Below, piece by piece: positions 11,501-22,860 of a DNA stretch of 64,000 bases. A program made the translations under genes and the position numbers. A model generated the notes under the pieces. That model did not search any database, was not told the origin of the DNA, and saw nothing but the letters and a program-made list of their open reading frames with translations. Where the stretch lies: positions 65,087,501 to 65,151,500 of the forward strand of contig CM059585.1 in NCBI GenBank assembly GCA_030407085.1, written 5' to 3'. The stretch is from Trichopria drosophilae (taxonomy: Eukaryota > Arthropoda > Insecta > Hymenoptera > Diapriidae). The number at the start of each line of letters is the position of its first letter. The first letter of the stretch is position 1.

Positions 11501-12516
11501 CATGACAAGCAAGTGACAGTGGATCCACTATTATTGTTTCACCGAATCACTGTCGCAAAAAATCAAAAGAAAATTTGCAACAATTTGTAAAGTTCGAACT
11601 GGCTCCGTATCTTCTTTCACTATTTAGTGAAACTGGTATGCGCAAAAATGTTAAATCTTCTCTGATAAAAGTTTTTGAAGAATCCACGGATCAATTTCCA
11701 TCTGACGTTAATCACCTGTTCCTCATAGACGAAGGATCTCTTTTATACCGCATTATATGGACCATCAACGCAACATACATAAGTATTTGCAATATGTATG
11801 TCAATCACGGGAAACAACATTATGGGCAAAACAGTAACATTGTTTTGGATGGATATAAGGATATTTCCAATAGCACGAAAAGAGCCGAAAAACTAAGAAG
11901 AGATGGGAAGCACGCTTGTCCTGAAATCATGTTTCATGAGCACATGATTGTTACGGTTCCTCAAGAATAGTTTTTACGTCATAACGCCAGCAAATCAAAA
12001 TTGATAGCCATGCTCAAGAAGTCATTTAAAACTGACGAATTCCGGGTAATAGAAGCGACAAGCGACGCCGACGTTGTTATCGTACAGAGAGCCATAACAT
12101 CCTCACAACCGCACTCGACCTTTGTAGTAGGGAAAGATACAGATCTCCTTGTGTTGATAATTGCATGGACGCCACCCACCAAAAACATCATTTTCTTGAA
12201 GCCAGGCAGAGGGAAAAGCCCGAAACAGATTTTCTCTTCGCAGCAACTTCAACGCACGACAAATATGCAATCTTCAATATTGCTCGCACATGCCTTCAGT
12301 GGATGTGATATGACCTCTGCAATTTTTGCAAAAGGCAAGATTGCAGTTTTCAAATTGTTTAAAAAACACGACTTGCAGGATATCGTCGATATCTTCGTTC
12401 CGTGTTTCGAAGCGCGCTTCATAGGATCACTAGGATCTGTTCGGTGTACATCGCAAATTTCAAACAATTTTAACAATAATTGGCCGAGATATGACGATTT
12501 ATGTTTTAAAATGTAA
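8579..12516 (+). pseudogene. Academ-like DNA transposon ORF with XPG/PIN-type nuclease domain, multiply frameshifted
   Basis: One large ORF can be followed across at least eight frame changes. In order: an N-terminal zinc-type start (MNNRKQCFICENGEDAG, 8579); FDLTKNGLFC (8880); VESDAVYHFDCYHSF (9060); RPKNFISTILLGVASYIYKK (9640); TIDGLHTFH (about 9860); VIFLPFVNASPSDYN and FVTFDQPLYIKA (10210-10360); a RLGGFHILFSYLECIGY block with GLWEILSLIYAPNS (10410-10510); YARAVRGHLHVQLAL (10540); then a nuclease-like VVGKDTDLLVLII (12125) followed by LAHAFSGCDMTSAIFAKGK (12280). These are hallmark blocks of a widespread insect family that I assign to Academ because of the XPG-like nuclease part. The assignment is moderate; that it is a decayed transposon protein of this family is well supported. 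Loss of the region after 12516 suggests an indel before the tail at 12747. Confidence 0.75.
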
Positions 12517-12746
12517 TTGTATTTTTGGTTCTAAATTTTATTGTTTTTATTTATTAAAACGGAAACTATTCATTATTATTAAAAAATTCGTTGGAAAAAC
12601 TTGCTCGGTTTGTCATTTTCTACATTCATGTATTTTTTTAAAATCGAAATATCTACTTTTAAAAATTGAACGGTTTTTTTTTTTCGTTGGATAAAACTTT
12701 TCCGGCCGTTCGAGCGTCGAGCGAGTTATAGAATTGGGCCGCTCAT

Positions 12747-12906
12747 ATGTACGTGCCGGAAGAAGACGATGAGGGCGCAGAAGAAGATGAAGAAGAAGAC
12801 TGAGTTATCATTTTTATACTGTCATTAATTTTTTGTACATGTTCACTGGCGTCAATAAACATATACGATTCCCCTTAATTACAATTTCTAAACATTTTAT
12901 TTATAA
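12747..12906 (+). pseudogene. C-terminal acidic tail and 3' UTR of the Academ-like copy
   Basis: From 12747 the frame reads MYVPEEDDEGAEEDEEED and stops at 12801. The following sequence, including AATAAA near 12857, parallels 5538-5704 nearly base for base. It marks the 3' end of the same element family as 8579-12516; the intervening 12517-12746 is AT-rich and lacks the expected RTYFQV and cysteine-rich blocks. Confidence 0.65.
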
Positions 12907-14039
12907 CATTCTTTTTACTTTACATTTCATTATTTAGACTATATGGCCAATTTAAAATAAAAAACGTGAAATGAAAAAATTCAATACTAAAGAGTTTTAG
13001 TTCATATCTCAGTGAATTTTGACCGTAGACAAAAAAATAAAAACATGAATTTATTAGAAAGTCCGTTTTTGATGTATAAGCGAAAAATGCGCTGTGCGCG
13101 TAACCGTTTTCGTTACGTCGTGAAATAAGCAATGTTGCAAAAAATGATATCTCCGCTTCTATTGGTCGTACAGACTAAAATAAAAAAGGAAAATTTCCAG
13201 AATTTCATAAGCTACAATTTTCATCTGTACATATATTTAAGTAAAATCTATTCTTCGAGCTAAACGCGAAAAACCGTTTTTGTCAACCTTTCGTCACACC
13301 TCCTTCAGCCCGCGCAACATCTACGCATGGGGACTTTTAGTTCAATCGTACCCTAAATTGAGACTGTACACACAGTTGCAGAAGAGTTAGTATTTTTTGG
13401 TTCATTTCGTTCAATTTCGAGTTGTTTTACTGTGCTAGTAGCCATTTTATTGATTCGTGGTCCGTATACATTTTGAAGTGATATCCTTCTGTGTATTGTC
13501 TGGATTTTTTTATTGCCTAGACTGCTCCTGAGCATTCTTTTTTGGTTGCTGAGCAAATCCTGTATTCTTTTTAAACTCTTATGCTAGGACATACTGGCCA
13601 CGTCAACTTGATTATTTTCATGTTCATTCGTCTTCTACCGCATCAACGTTCATTTCACTGAGAAAATGCACTTATGTTTCTTTGTAGAAAATTTGATGCT
13701 TTACTTGGAAACATTTTTTTATGTGATTTGTTTCTCTAACATAAATGTAAAAAACGTGATTGTTTCATATTTATTCGTCATTTATGACACATCCGTTGAT
13801 TTTACAAAAAAAAAATTATACAACCTTTTGTGTAGAGAATTTGATGCTCTATCTTTTTTATTTGAAGCATTTTATTGTATAATTTCTATTTTTGATAAGA
13901 AACGAAAAAAAACTATAGTGTAATTTTTTTTGTTGAAGTTACCAAATTCAATACTTCATCCAGACCAATAGTCTGGGTCGACGTAATTTAGGGTTGATTT
14001 TGCAATATTTAGTGGTAAATGTAAAGTAAAATTTAGATA
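12907..14039. other. AT-rich sequence, no recognised gene
   Basis: A minus-strand open frame at 13353-13556 has no recognisable motif. Around 13670-13900 a roughly 160-bp segment is imperfectly duplicated (TTTGTAGAAAATTTGATGCT near 13680 and a related copy near 13832). CCTTCAGCCCGC at 13302 is GC-richer than its surroundings. Nothing here can be assigned. Confidence 0.35.
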
Positions 14040-14850
14040 ATTTAGAATTACCAAAATGAAGTCAAGCTGAATGAATATTGATTGACTATTAATAACTTTA
14101 TTAAGCAACTTGTCAAATGACCATGTTCAAAAATTGCATTTAAAACATGTAATTAAAAAGTTTGACAAGCAAGACTGTAAATCAGTTGATTCTCCAATTG
14201 AAGTTAATATTGATTTTAACTTATTAAAAATTGAAACTCAGAAACTCAAAATGTAAAAAAATAATTTGTTAAAAAATAATAGTAGATTTCAATATAAAGC
14301 AAATAAAAGTTTATTTAAAGCTTTAAAAAGAATGTTATGGCATGTTAAGGGAACAAACAAAATGGTTTCAATTTTTGAGCTGAACAACGGTAATATAATT
14401 TTACAATAATCCGATTGGGGTGGAGACACTACAGACAGAAAATCTACTTCGGGATTCGAATTCAAAATGTTCAACTGTACAATATTCAAGGCAAGTCGAA
14501 AACAAATACTGTAGCTATATCTTTAAATGAATCAAAATTTATTGCGGTATTTGACGCAGCATGCAAAGCTTGCTGGCTGATAAAATTGTTATGCAATTTA
14601 CGTTTTTTAATGGATGAACTCATTACATTAATCGAGGATAATCAATCAGCTATTTATGTATCGAATAACCTAGAGATTAATAAAAGATTAAAAAATATCA
14701 TTGTAAAACACTATATTACCAAAGAAATAAATTGAAACATGGATATTATTTTTCAACATTATTCATGTCAAAACAGAAAATCAAATTGCCAAACTGTTTA
14801 CCAAACTGCTAGGCAAGCTTACGTTCGATAAATTTCGAAAAATTTAATAA
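14040..14850 (+). pseudogene. Ty1/copia retrotransposon remnant (RT end to RNase H)
   Basis: Fragments of a copia polyprotein can be read with frame changes: a KTVNQ/SVDSPIE-like stretch at about 14170-14210, FKALKRMLWHVKGTNK at 14310, SDWGGDTTDRKSTSGFEF at 14410 (RNase H D-W-x-G-D-x-x-D-R-K-S-T-S-G), SLNESKFIAVFDAACKACWL at 14525, EDNQSAIY at 14636, and a terminal KTENQIAKLFTKLLGK block near 14790. No LTRs were found. It is heavily decayed, consistent with age and with an intronic location. Confidence 0.8.
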
Positions 14851-15243
14851 GCTTGATTTATAAACTAGGCTGCGATGTTAAATACTCTTTGCATAAAATA
14901 ATTGTATTGCGAGGGGGTACTGGAAAACAATAGTTTAGTTTAGCAATAAAATTATTTGTTTGCTTCAGGTTGGCTGCACTGTTTGTACATAAAATTGAAA
15001 CGCAAAAGTCTAAGATTAACTTAACAGATTTATGTAATGTAAATAAATGTAGTATCAGTATCCATATTATCGACTTTCTCAATTTCTCACCAAATGTAAC
15101 ATTATTTATTTCTATATTTCTAACGGGAAAATTCATTAAAACTTATTCATCTGGTAGTTAAGATGATGTGAAAAGTAAAATAAACAGTTATCGTACCTTC
15201 AAAGACTAATAAATATATAAACATATATGCCTTTATTACTTAC
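14851..15243. other. AT-rich sequence next to the Rab5 exon (probable intron)
   Basis: No coding motif was found. On the minus strand this is the sequence directly after the Rab5 splice donor, so it is probably the start of the intron. Confidence 0.5.
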
Positions 15244-15403
15244 CTCCTATTGTACTTTCTTGGTACTCATGAAATTGTCCCTTTACAAACCTCAAAACAA
15301 GACTTGATTTTCCAACTGCAGATTCGCCAAGCAGAACCAATTTGAATTGGCAAATTTTTCCCTGCATGCCATTTGGCCTTTGGGCCGTACCCCGATTAGC
15401 CAT
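15244..15403 (-). CDS. Rab5 small GTPase, first coding exon
   Basis: Reading the minus strand from ATG at 15403, the peptide begins [16 protein letters not shown] and continues [18 protein letters not shown], the Rab5 start with the P-loop GESAVGKSS that binds GTP phosphates, then [17 protein letters not shown], the switch I approach. The exon is 53 codons plus one base and ends GGA G followed by GTAAGT, the phase expected because the next residue in Rab5 is Ala. A pyrimidine-rich tract and AG (15410-15411) sit just upstream of the ATG, so the exon probably runs 15244-15409 and earlier exons are untranslated. Rab5 directs early endosome fusion and works on the cytosolic face of early endosomes through a C-terminal prenyl anchor. 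The remaining exons were not found between here and position 1. No disabling change is seen. Confidence 0.95.
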
Positions 15404-15409
15404 GTTAAC

Positions 15410-16527
15410 CTAGACAGAACCCATGTTATCATTTAACATATTTGTTAAGTATATTAAATTCAAGCATGACACTCATTTATTCAGATATTCACCAATATAT
15501 TTGTTGAATGATAAATTAAATCTATCTTAGAAGAATGTAACAAAACAGAGAATATAAAACTTTATTAGCATTTTTAGTCAAAATTTCTTTATGAAGAATA
15601 CCAATAATTAACTGTAAAATTTATGAATTTTTGTGCGTTATTTCAAGACGATCTAAATTTACAAGTTTTTCAATGTCACAGAAAGTTCTTGCATGCCTGT
15701 CACAGTTTGACACACCTTATTTCAGGAGTGTTAGAAGCTTGAAATTTTCAGTGCTCTAAACGAAACGTCTTTAATTATTGTTAATGTTTAATCCCCATTC
15801 AACTACATGCATTACACAGATAATCCAATGAATAACAAAGGATCAGTCTCCTACGTCAACGTCAGAGCGGTTCCGTCTTGCAGACCGTCACGTACCCAAA
15901 ATAACGACTCTCAACTTTTCTCCCAAGTATTTAAAGGCGAACGAACACATGACAGATACGCTTTGATCTTGATTTTATTTTCTTATTTATTATTTATGGA
16001 TGTTTAATAAAGCTGATACGAGAGTTTTTTGTTTTTTAACGTACTTAGAAATGCGACGACGTTGCTATAAATTTACCGTGATACTCGGCAAATATACAGA
16101 GTGCGCGGCGATGTTTCGTTGCGCGATGCGACGACGAAGATTCTGTATCAGCCTCACCTCACCTACGCTTTCTCTTGCTTAGACTGTGAACTTCACTATC
16201 ACTTTCTATCTTCGTTTCTCTTACCACTGTCTCTCACGTGCATATAGTACTAATAATCAAAGTCTAGGGGCAGTGTTGCATGAAGAGATTATGATGTCTC
16301 AGTTATAAAATGGTTCTTAATCGTATTGTTCTAGGGTTGTTGAAAATCTTTAATCAACGGAACGAAACGAACTAGTCGATTTTAGCGAGGATGAGCTCAG
16401 GGATGTAATATTAAGCAGGTAGTAACCATAAATATACCGAGCCGTCGCTCATTGTAAGGCATGGGCCTGAAAAGCATATATCCTCTATTACTTTTTTAAT
16501 AACATGAGTAAAGAAAGGTCAGTGCAC
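15410..16527. promoter_or_regulatory. Rab5 5' flank: candidate untranslated exon and promoter region
   Basis: On the minus strand, a GTGAGG donor-like site follows CGTAG at about 16163, and 15880-16200 is richer in CG and GC than the surroundings, as expected of a first exon and promoter. This would place an untranslated first exon at roughly 16163-16300 and an intron from there to the acceptor at 15410-15411. No TATA box is convincing. The call rests on position and splice-like sites only; RNA data would be needed to fix the start. Confidence 0.35.
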
Positions 16528-16647
16528 CAGTGTTACCAGATGCCTTGACGTCTTTTTGTGGAGTGTGCCCACCAAAAGTCTGGAGATTTCTGGAGATATT
16601 AGTAGGGGGGACGTTTTTCCCAAATCGATTTTTATATCGCTTTTTAA

Positions 16648-16915
16648 CAATGTTCCGCCGTTTCCGTGTTTCCGCAAATCAGTGTGCGTGGGACTCCGGC
16701 ATAAGGGCTAATACCCAGAACAAGACATAAGACGCACGACTTAAGCGTAAGAACTGCTATTGGCAGAGTAAAGACTTACGTATCCGCTTAGCCAATAGCA
16801 GTTCTTACGTTTTAGTCTTGCGGCTTACGTCTGGGTCTGGGTTACGTAAGGGTCACGGGTAAGCTAGGTATTAGCGGTACTAGCGGTTTAAAAACACGGA
16901 AACGGCGGAACATTG
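16648..16915. mobile_element. Small foldback MITE nested in the hAT element
   Basis: Ends are CAATGTTCCGCCGTTTCCGT and its inverse, about 24 bp. A second inner inverted pair, GTAAGAACTGCTATTGGC with its complement, lies near 16748-16815. The whole can fold into a long hairpin. It has no coding capacity. Confidence 0.8.
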
Positions 16916-17331
16916 ATTGTGCCGAATGACTCCCCTTCAGATTAGTTTTATGTTTCGCCGCGAGGACGCCACAAACGCTAGGTAACAGGGTGAATAACAA
17001 AGTTTCCGCGTTTCCGCACCTCGTCTTTTTCGTGTCCCTGGGATTCGTTTTCGTTGGCTACACTGAAGATGTCATTTTATCCACATACGCTATTGGTCAG
17101 TTTGCGGATAATGCAGTAATTGTGATGTCTGAAGCATTTGAATTTCTATACGTAACACTGATATATTAAGAACTCTAAAATTCAACTTTCTCATATTTTT
17201 GTTGTGAAACTTGTAATTTCTGAAGATTTTTCTATGGTAAAAAGGTAATGATAATGACACTAATAAAAAAATAAATACAATATCTAACCTAAAACAGCTG
17301 ATCTGAAATTTATTGTACTTGAACAGAAAAT

Positions 17332-19250
17332 ATGAATGAAATTAGCAGCGACGGGACATCATCGAACGAATTGACGGCAAAGAGACAAAAATTGCAGGTG
17401 TGTAAAAAACGATCGTCAAAAAGATATGACCAAAAATATAACAGCTTATGGGAACAAATTCATAATTACAAAAACTGGATAAATCGCAGCAAGCAAGGAG
17501 AATACTTTTTTTATTGCAAAGTGTGTACGAAAGACCATAGCACGAAAGGCGGTAAAAGTGATGTAGAAAAACATTATAATTCTAAGGCTCATAAGAAGAA
17601 TGCCACACAAGTTAACCTTCAAAAACCTATAGATGATGAACTGAAAGAAAGCACAAATACAGAGTCAAAATTGAAAGAGGCCTCCATCAAAATTTCTGCG
17701 TATGTCGTTGAGCATAATCATTCATTTGCTTCCGTTGATCACTTAGTCAGTCTTATAAAAGATATTGGTAAAGATCCACATGTAGTCGAAAAATTATCGT
17801 GCAATCGAACAAAATGTGAGGCTATAGTTAAAAATGTAATCGGAATTTATAATTTTGAGGAAACTTTGAAAACGTTACAAAAAAATAAATTTAGTTTAAT
17901 AATTGATGAATCAACAGATATAAGTTTTTTGACAAACATGATACTCCATGGAAAAATAATTTGATTGGTTTTGCAGCTGATGGGGCTAATAATATGTTTG
18001 GACAATATCATTCAGTGTGTGTACTTTTTCAAAAAGCCATTCCAAACCTGTTTGTAATGAAATGCACATGTCATTCATTTGCAAAATGCTGCAGTTATGC
18101 TTGTGAAAAATTACCGCGTTACATTGAAGATTTGGCCAGAGATATTTATAATTATTTAAATTTAAGTTTCAAAAGACAAACCGAGTTTAAAGAATTTCAA
18201 GAATTCTTGAATCATAAGCCACATAAAATTTTACAATTAAGTCAAACTAGATGGTTGTCTCTTTTAAGTGTTGTAAAACGATTATTGGAACAATATGACA
18301 GTCTAACTTTGTATTTTACCAATGTGTCATTCACCGATAGGCTTACAATGCCTGATACTATTTTGATGAGGTTAAAGGAACCTATAACAAAATTATATTA
18401 TCAGTTCTTAGAATTTGTTCTGCCATTTTTCAATGACTTGAATATAGAAATGCAAAGTGAAGAACCTAAGATTTATCAGTTATACGCTAAGGTGTGTAAT
18501 ATATTGAAAACTCTATATGATTGTTTTATAAAATCTCATCATTTAAAATCGGTTAATGTTGAAAATGTTAATTTTCATAATCCACACAATTATTTACCAT
18601 TAGAAGAAATATATCTTGAAGCAAGAGTCTCTATTGAATTGAGTAAAAAAGCAAATCGAATCGATACCATTAAAATTCAAGAGTTAAGACAAAATTGTTT
18701 GCAATTTTATATAGAAGCGTGTGAACAAATCCTAAAGCGTTTCAATTTGAAGGACGAAAGTTGAAAAGCCATAAAAAATCTTTCCGTGCTTGATCCCGTT
18801 TGCGTGTTGAGTGGAGACGTTGCGTCTATCGCCCCATTAGTATCTTATTTTCCAAATTTAGTACAATCCGAAGATTTAAATGCGATTGATAACGAATGGA
18901 GACAACTAAAAAACTTCGAATTTCTAGTTGAGCCACCAAAGTCTGCTGAAAAATTCTGGATAATGATAAATAGTTTAAAATGCGGGGATGACACGCCAAA
19001 ATTTCCTTTGTTGTCTAAATTTGCTCTGGATCTAATGTGTTTGCCACATTCTAGCGCAACTGTCGAAAGACTATTTTCAGTAATTAATTTAAACAAAACG
19101 GAAATTCGAAATAGATTAGAAACGCCTGCTTTAGAGGGTATTTTAAGAACAAAAACACACTTAAAACGTAACCAAGAAAACTGTTATAGTATAAACGTTA
19201 ATAAGGATATGCTTAAAAAGCACAATAAATCAATGTATGAAAAAACATAA
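17332..19250 (+). pseudogene. hAT transposase (ZMYM/SCAND3-like), broken
   Basis: The protein starts at 17332 with a lysine/arginine-rich leader, then a BED/TTF-type finger including FFYCKVCTKDH with a histidine pair near residue 80, then FSLIIDESTDIS, the first catalytic block. The frame changes at 17961, where IGFAADGANNMFGQ (second catalytic block) begins, without the 50-70 residues that normally separate the two. The hallmark QLSQTRWLSLLSVVKRLLEQ follows. A TGA at 18762 splits off the C-terminal dimerisation region (18786-19250) containing CLPHSSATVERLFSVINLNK. With a frameshift, a stop and an internal deletion it cannot make a full transposase, although intact ends could be moved in trans. 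Confidence 0.92.
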
Positions 19251-19622
19251 TTTTGTACCATCGGACACTATAGATTTTAAGAATGTAATATTTATATCTT
19301 GCATATATATTTTATGTACCGTATTTTATTTTAAATTACTAATAAAAATTTGGGTTTACTTAAAATGTTCATCTAGAAAGTATTTATAGAAGGATCCTTT
19401 TTTAATTAAAAATTACTTCATCGCATAATTTTTACACGATTTCTGTAAATGAATTTATTATTTATTGAAACGTTTGCCTATTTTTCTGTAGATTTTCTTA
19501 AAAGTTCTGTAGATTTAAAATTTATCTGGAGATTTTGTATACAGAATCTGTATTCTGTAGTTCTTCCAAAATTTCTTTGAATATACAGAAATTTCTGAAG
19601 GTCTGGCAACACTGCAGTGCAC

Positions 19623-19911
19623 CAAGAGATTTAATTTCTTGTATCATCCTCTCTTTCGGGTTGTAACATATAATAGTACACTCAAATTCATCGTTAAGGG
19701 TTTCAGCATGCTCCCTGGCTCAGTCAACTTGGATTAGTTGGCTGCACACTATTGCGCACTAAGTGAGTCTGCAACTATGTCAGTGGCGCCGCCGATGGCA
19801 ATATGAAATTCTTAAACACTAGACCATTCGATCATGATAAAAAAAACGGGAATAAAAATTATAAAGCTGAGCCTAGGGCGTCTAGAAATTACCGCCCCCC
19901 TTCTTGGTCCA
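19623..19911. other. Unique sequence right of the hAT element
   Basis: Mixed-composition DNA with no motif recognised. It is the continuation of the pre-insertion locus that lies left of 16520. Confidence 0.4.
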
Positions 19912-20030
19912 GCAGAATATATTGGAGGAATATTGCAGCAATATTGCAGTCGACGATGTCCGCCGTTTTTATCGCAACAATATTGCTGCAATATTTCTGG
20001 GATCAAAGAGGCGGTCATAATATATTCTGC
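19912..20030. repeat. 119-bp imperfect palindrome
   Basis: GCAGAATATATT at the left is matched by AATATATTCTGC at the right. Inside, repeated CAATATTG-type units are also inverted. It is probably a small MITE or a hairpin-forming repeat; no target duplication could be fixed. Confidence 0.65.
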
Positions 20031-20157
20031 CATACGGGCCTTTGCATTCAAATATTCTGGCTTGGTGACTATTTTTCATCATCCCCGACAGTATGTCTAA
20101 TAATGAATAAAAAAATTGTTAATTAATAAAATAGCGCAGCTCTCCAGATAGTCAGAG

Positions 20158-21277
20158 AGCGGCTGATTTTCCGTGCTCTGTCGCAACCCGTCTCAGAGAC
20201 AATGTCGGCAGATTTGCAGTAGCTGCCTCGTCGACGTATGGCAAGCGTCTCCCAAACGGTTTGCCTTAGTCAATCTTGTGCCAAGCGTGTCCCCTTATGG
20301 TAGGAAACGTTTGAGAAAAGGGTGCATACGTGTGCACACATACATTCAAACCCTTACGCGTCGGTCGAGAGAAAGAGTGGAACAGGGTGCGATTGTGCGA
20401 AAGAGACATGTAGTTAACAAAGGCAAGCGCGATGCGCATCGAATATCGATATGACGGAACATCGATTAATATCGATATCGCCTATGGTCATGCACCTACA
20501 TAACCTCAAACCACCTGAAACACCTGTAGTCAATAGAATTATAATAAAATTGTACGTTTAGCGTGTATGTACTTAATTAATGACATCAAGCAATTCGCGT
20601 AGGAAATTAAACATTTTGTAATTTCACAAAAACGGATAAATATATATAAAGATATAAAAAGATGTGAGAATAGTATGGTTACTCGGTCGAGTAACAGAAA
20701 TTAATAGTATATTACGATCCTAGGCCAGTAAAAAAGAAAGTGCTTCAGATCACATGAAATTGTTGGCCGAGGCGAAGCCGAGTCTGACAAACATGTGATC
20801 TGAGGCTTTCTTTTTTATTGGCCAAGGGCCGTATACTATTTTTCTGCTCGACGATAGCCAGAAAACCGCAACCTCGTTTCCCGCAGCGGCCAGGAAGTTG
20901 CGGTTTCTGGCCGGAGGAGAGAAAATTTCGTTCCCTCACACCGATATTCGATGCGCATCACGCTTTCGGGTTCCTCTCTTTTGTACATACGTCTCTTTCC
21001 CACCGGTTCCCTTATTTCTGTCGACCACCGCGTAGGGTTTGAATGCATGTATGCACACATATGCAGCCTTTTTCATTTGTGCGCGTCACACAGATACGCC
21101 TCGGCCAACATCGGACATGGCAAACATTTCCTACCATAAGGGGGACGTTTGGCAAACGATTGACTAAGGCAAACCGTTTCGGAGACGCTTTCCATACGCC
21201 GACGACGCAGCTGCTTCAAATCTGTCGGAATTGCCTCTGAGATGGGTTGCGGCAGAACATGGCCAATCTGCCGCCAT
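20158..21277. mobile_element. 1.1-kb foldback element with about 300-bp inverted arms
   Basis: The left arm (20158-20455) and right arm (20935-21277) are inverted copies. Shared landmarks are CGGTTTGCCTTAGTCAAT, CCTTATGGTAGGAAACG, a CATACATTCAAACCCT-like stretch and GATGCGCATCGAATATCG. Arms have diverged by point changes. The centre contains a second hairpin (20723-20823) and a palindromic TTACTCGGTCGAGTAA near 20680. No transposase is present; class unknown. Confidence 0.85.
20723..20823. repeat. 101-bp hairpin inside the foldback element
   Basis: GGCCAGTAAAAAAGAAAG, then CAGATCACATG, are mirrored by CATGTGATCTGAGGC and CTTTCTTTTTTATTGGCC. It may be a separate small MITE nested in the larger foldback. 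Confidence 0.75.
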
Positions 21278-22033
21278 TACGGCAGCAGTCGACAGAACTG
21301 GCTGTTCTTGAACTGAGTTCACAGCAGGGATTAACAATTTCGCCGTAAAAGACAGTTAAAAATGGATGAATAAACAACATAATAGTTTGCGACAGATTAC
21401 GAGTCTTATTGTAATGTTATTTTTACCTCGACGACCTTCGCATTGCCGATATTAATTTTCGTACAAAAACTGTTTACAACATTTTTCTGAGTGTATGCAT
21501 TAGACTCTGATGATTAGAGCAATGCGAAGACAGCGGCGGAGCAATAGTACATGCTCTGAACGTAGGCAGGGCGCGCGCGCCCAGTTGCGGGCAAGAGTTC
21601 CAAAATTATTTTCTCGAAAACGAGACAAAACACATCGTTGCTGATTTTTTATGTAATACCTCAAGACTGGTACTATATAAATACATTTTTTCCATAACTT
21701 TTTATGCCTATATTGATTGCTTAAAAAATTCATAAAAAATATATTGTCAAAAACATAAGGGATAAACCATCTTTTTATAATTTTATATAATTTTATTGAA
21801 AACTACAACTTATTACCCACAAATTTTGTATAAAACATTTTTCGATAGAACTTACAGGAAAAAAACTATGATTTTTTTAATAAAAAGTTCCCAAAATCTT
21901 GGCTTGTTTATAACTCGGTGGATTTTTTAAATAAAAAAAATCACTTGGCAGAACATTATATTTCACCAAAACTATCTATAAACAAAATTACAAACATTTC
22001 TGAGAGGTGACTGATCCGCCTCACGTGGAATTG
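21278..22033. other. AT-rich sequence, no gene seen
   Basis: A GCGCGCGCGC patch near 21570 is followed by long T-rich and A-rich stretches. A minus-strand open frame at 21500-21733 has no recognisable motif. Confidence 0.35.
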
Positions 22034-22235
22034 CTCGTATCCAGTACAGACGCGATCATGGTGTAAAGAATCTTTAAACCATGTGACGCGATACGGCGCG
22101 GCGGGCATGAATCTCCTATCCATTGCGATAAGCAGGCTGCGCGTATCTACTACGGACGCGATATGGTGGGCAAGAATCTCCTATCCATTGCGATACACAG
22201 GTTTCGCGGGTCCACTACGGACGCGAGATGGCTGG
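22034..22235. repeat. Three-copy tandem repeat of about 65 bp
   Basis: GAATCTCCTATCCATTGCGA occurs at 22109 and 22174, with CTACGGACGCGA also repeated. A more diverged first unit (CAGTACAGACGCGAT) precedes them. The unit is GC-richer than its surroundings. Confidence 0.8.
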
Positions 22236-22546
22236 CGGTGAGATTCGACGCCAACAACGGTCATCCACTGGCTATTCTTTGTGATGTTTTTCCATTCTAG
22301 TTTCACTATGCAACTGCACACATTTCAAGAATAAAATGAAAATTGACATAGAAATATACACGGAGAGAAATGTGAAAGGATGAAACTGTAGGTATTCCTT
22401 CGCCACTGTACTAAGATTTGGTGCTGGTTCTGCACCATGTGTCGCGTGATATCAATCTAAGAAACCCACAGTCTCAGACTGTGAAAACGCTTAGGATGAG
22501 GCTGCAAAACTGCGATGCTTTCTTCGAGGCTTTCTCCCGCCTAAGT

Positions 22547-22860
22547 TTTACTTCTTAGACTAGGGCTCTCGCGGACTTTTCCTCTAGGGCTCTGGAGGAA
22601 ATTTCCTCCTCTCCAAAAAAGGTTTCGTAAATTTTTGCTCTATCTTGAACCGTTTTCGATACGGAAGCGATAGAACGAAGAACATCGACTTTTTAAAACA
22701 AAAGATAAACATGGCGTCGGACGCTGAATACGTTGTTTTTCATTCTATTGCTTCCGTATCGAAAACGGTGCAAGATAGATAAAAAATTTACTGAACCTTT
22801 TTTGTAGAGGAGGAAATTTCCTACAAAAAAGTCCGTGAGAGCCCTAGTCTAAGATGTAAA
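22547..22860. mobile_element. MITE with roughly 100-bp TIRs
   Basis: The left end TTTACTTCTTAGACTAGGGC and the right end, complement of TTTACATCTTAGACTAGGGC, are inverted copies. The arms continue through CGATACGGAAGCGATAGAA and its complement. Length is 314 bp and it is non-coding. Confidence 0.85.

Larger units (their letters stand above)
16528..19614 (+). mobile_element. hAT transposon with 8-bp target duplication
   Basis: The left end is CAGTGTTACCAGATGCC and the right end is the complement of CAGTGTTGCCAGACC. Both are flanked by CAGTGCAC (16520-16527 and 19615-19622), an exact 8-bp target duplication as expected of hAT elements. The body encodes a hAT transposase (17332-19250) and contains a nested foldback at 16648-16915. 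It lies just upstream of Rab5. Confidence 0.95.

Noticed and set aside
13353..13556. 67-residue minus-strand frame as a further Rab5 exon
   Set aside because: It contains none of the expected Rab5 motifs (no WDTAGQE, NKxD or SAK blocks).
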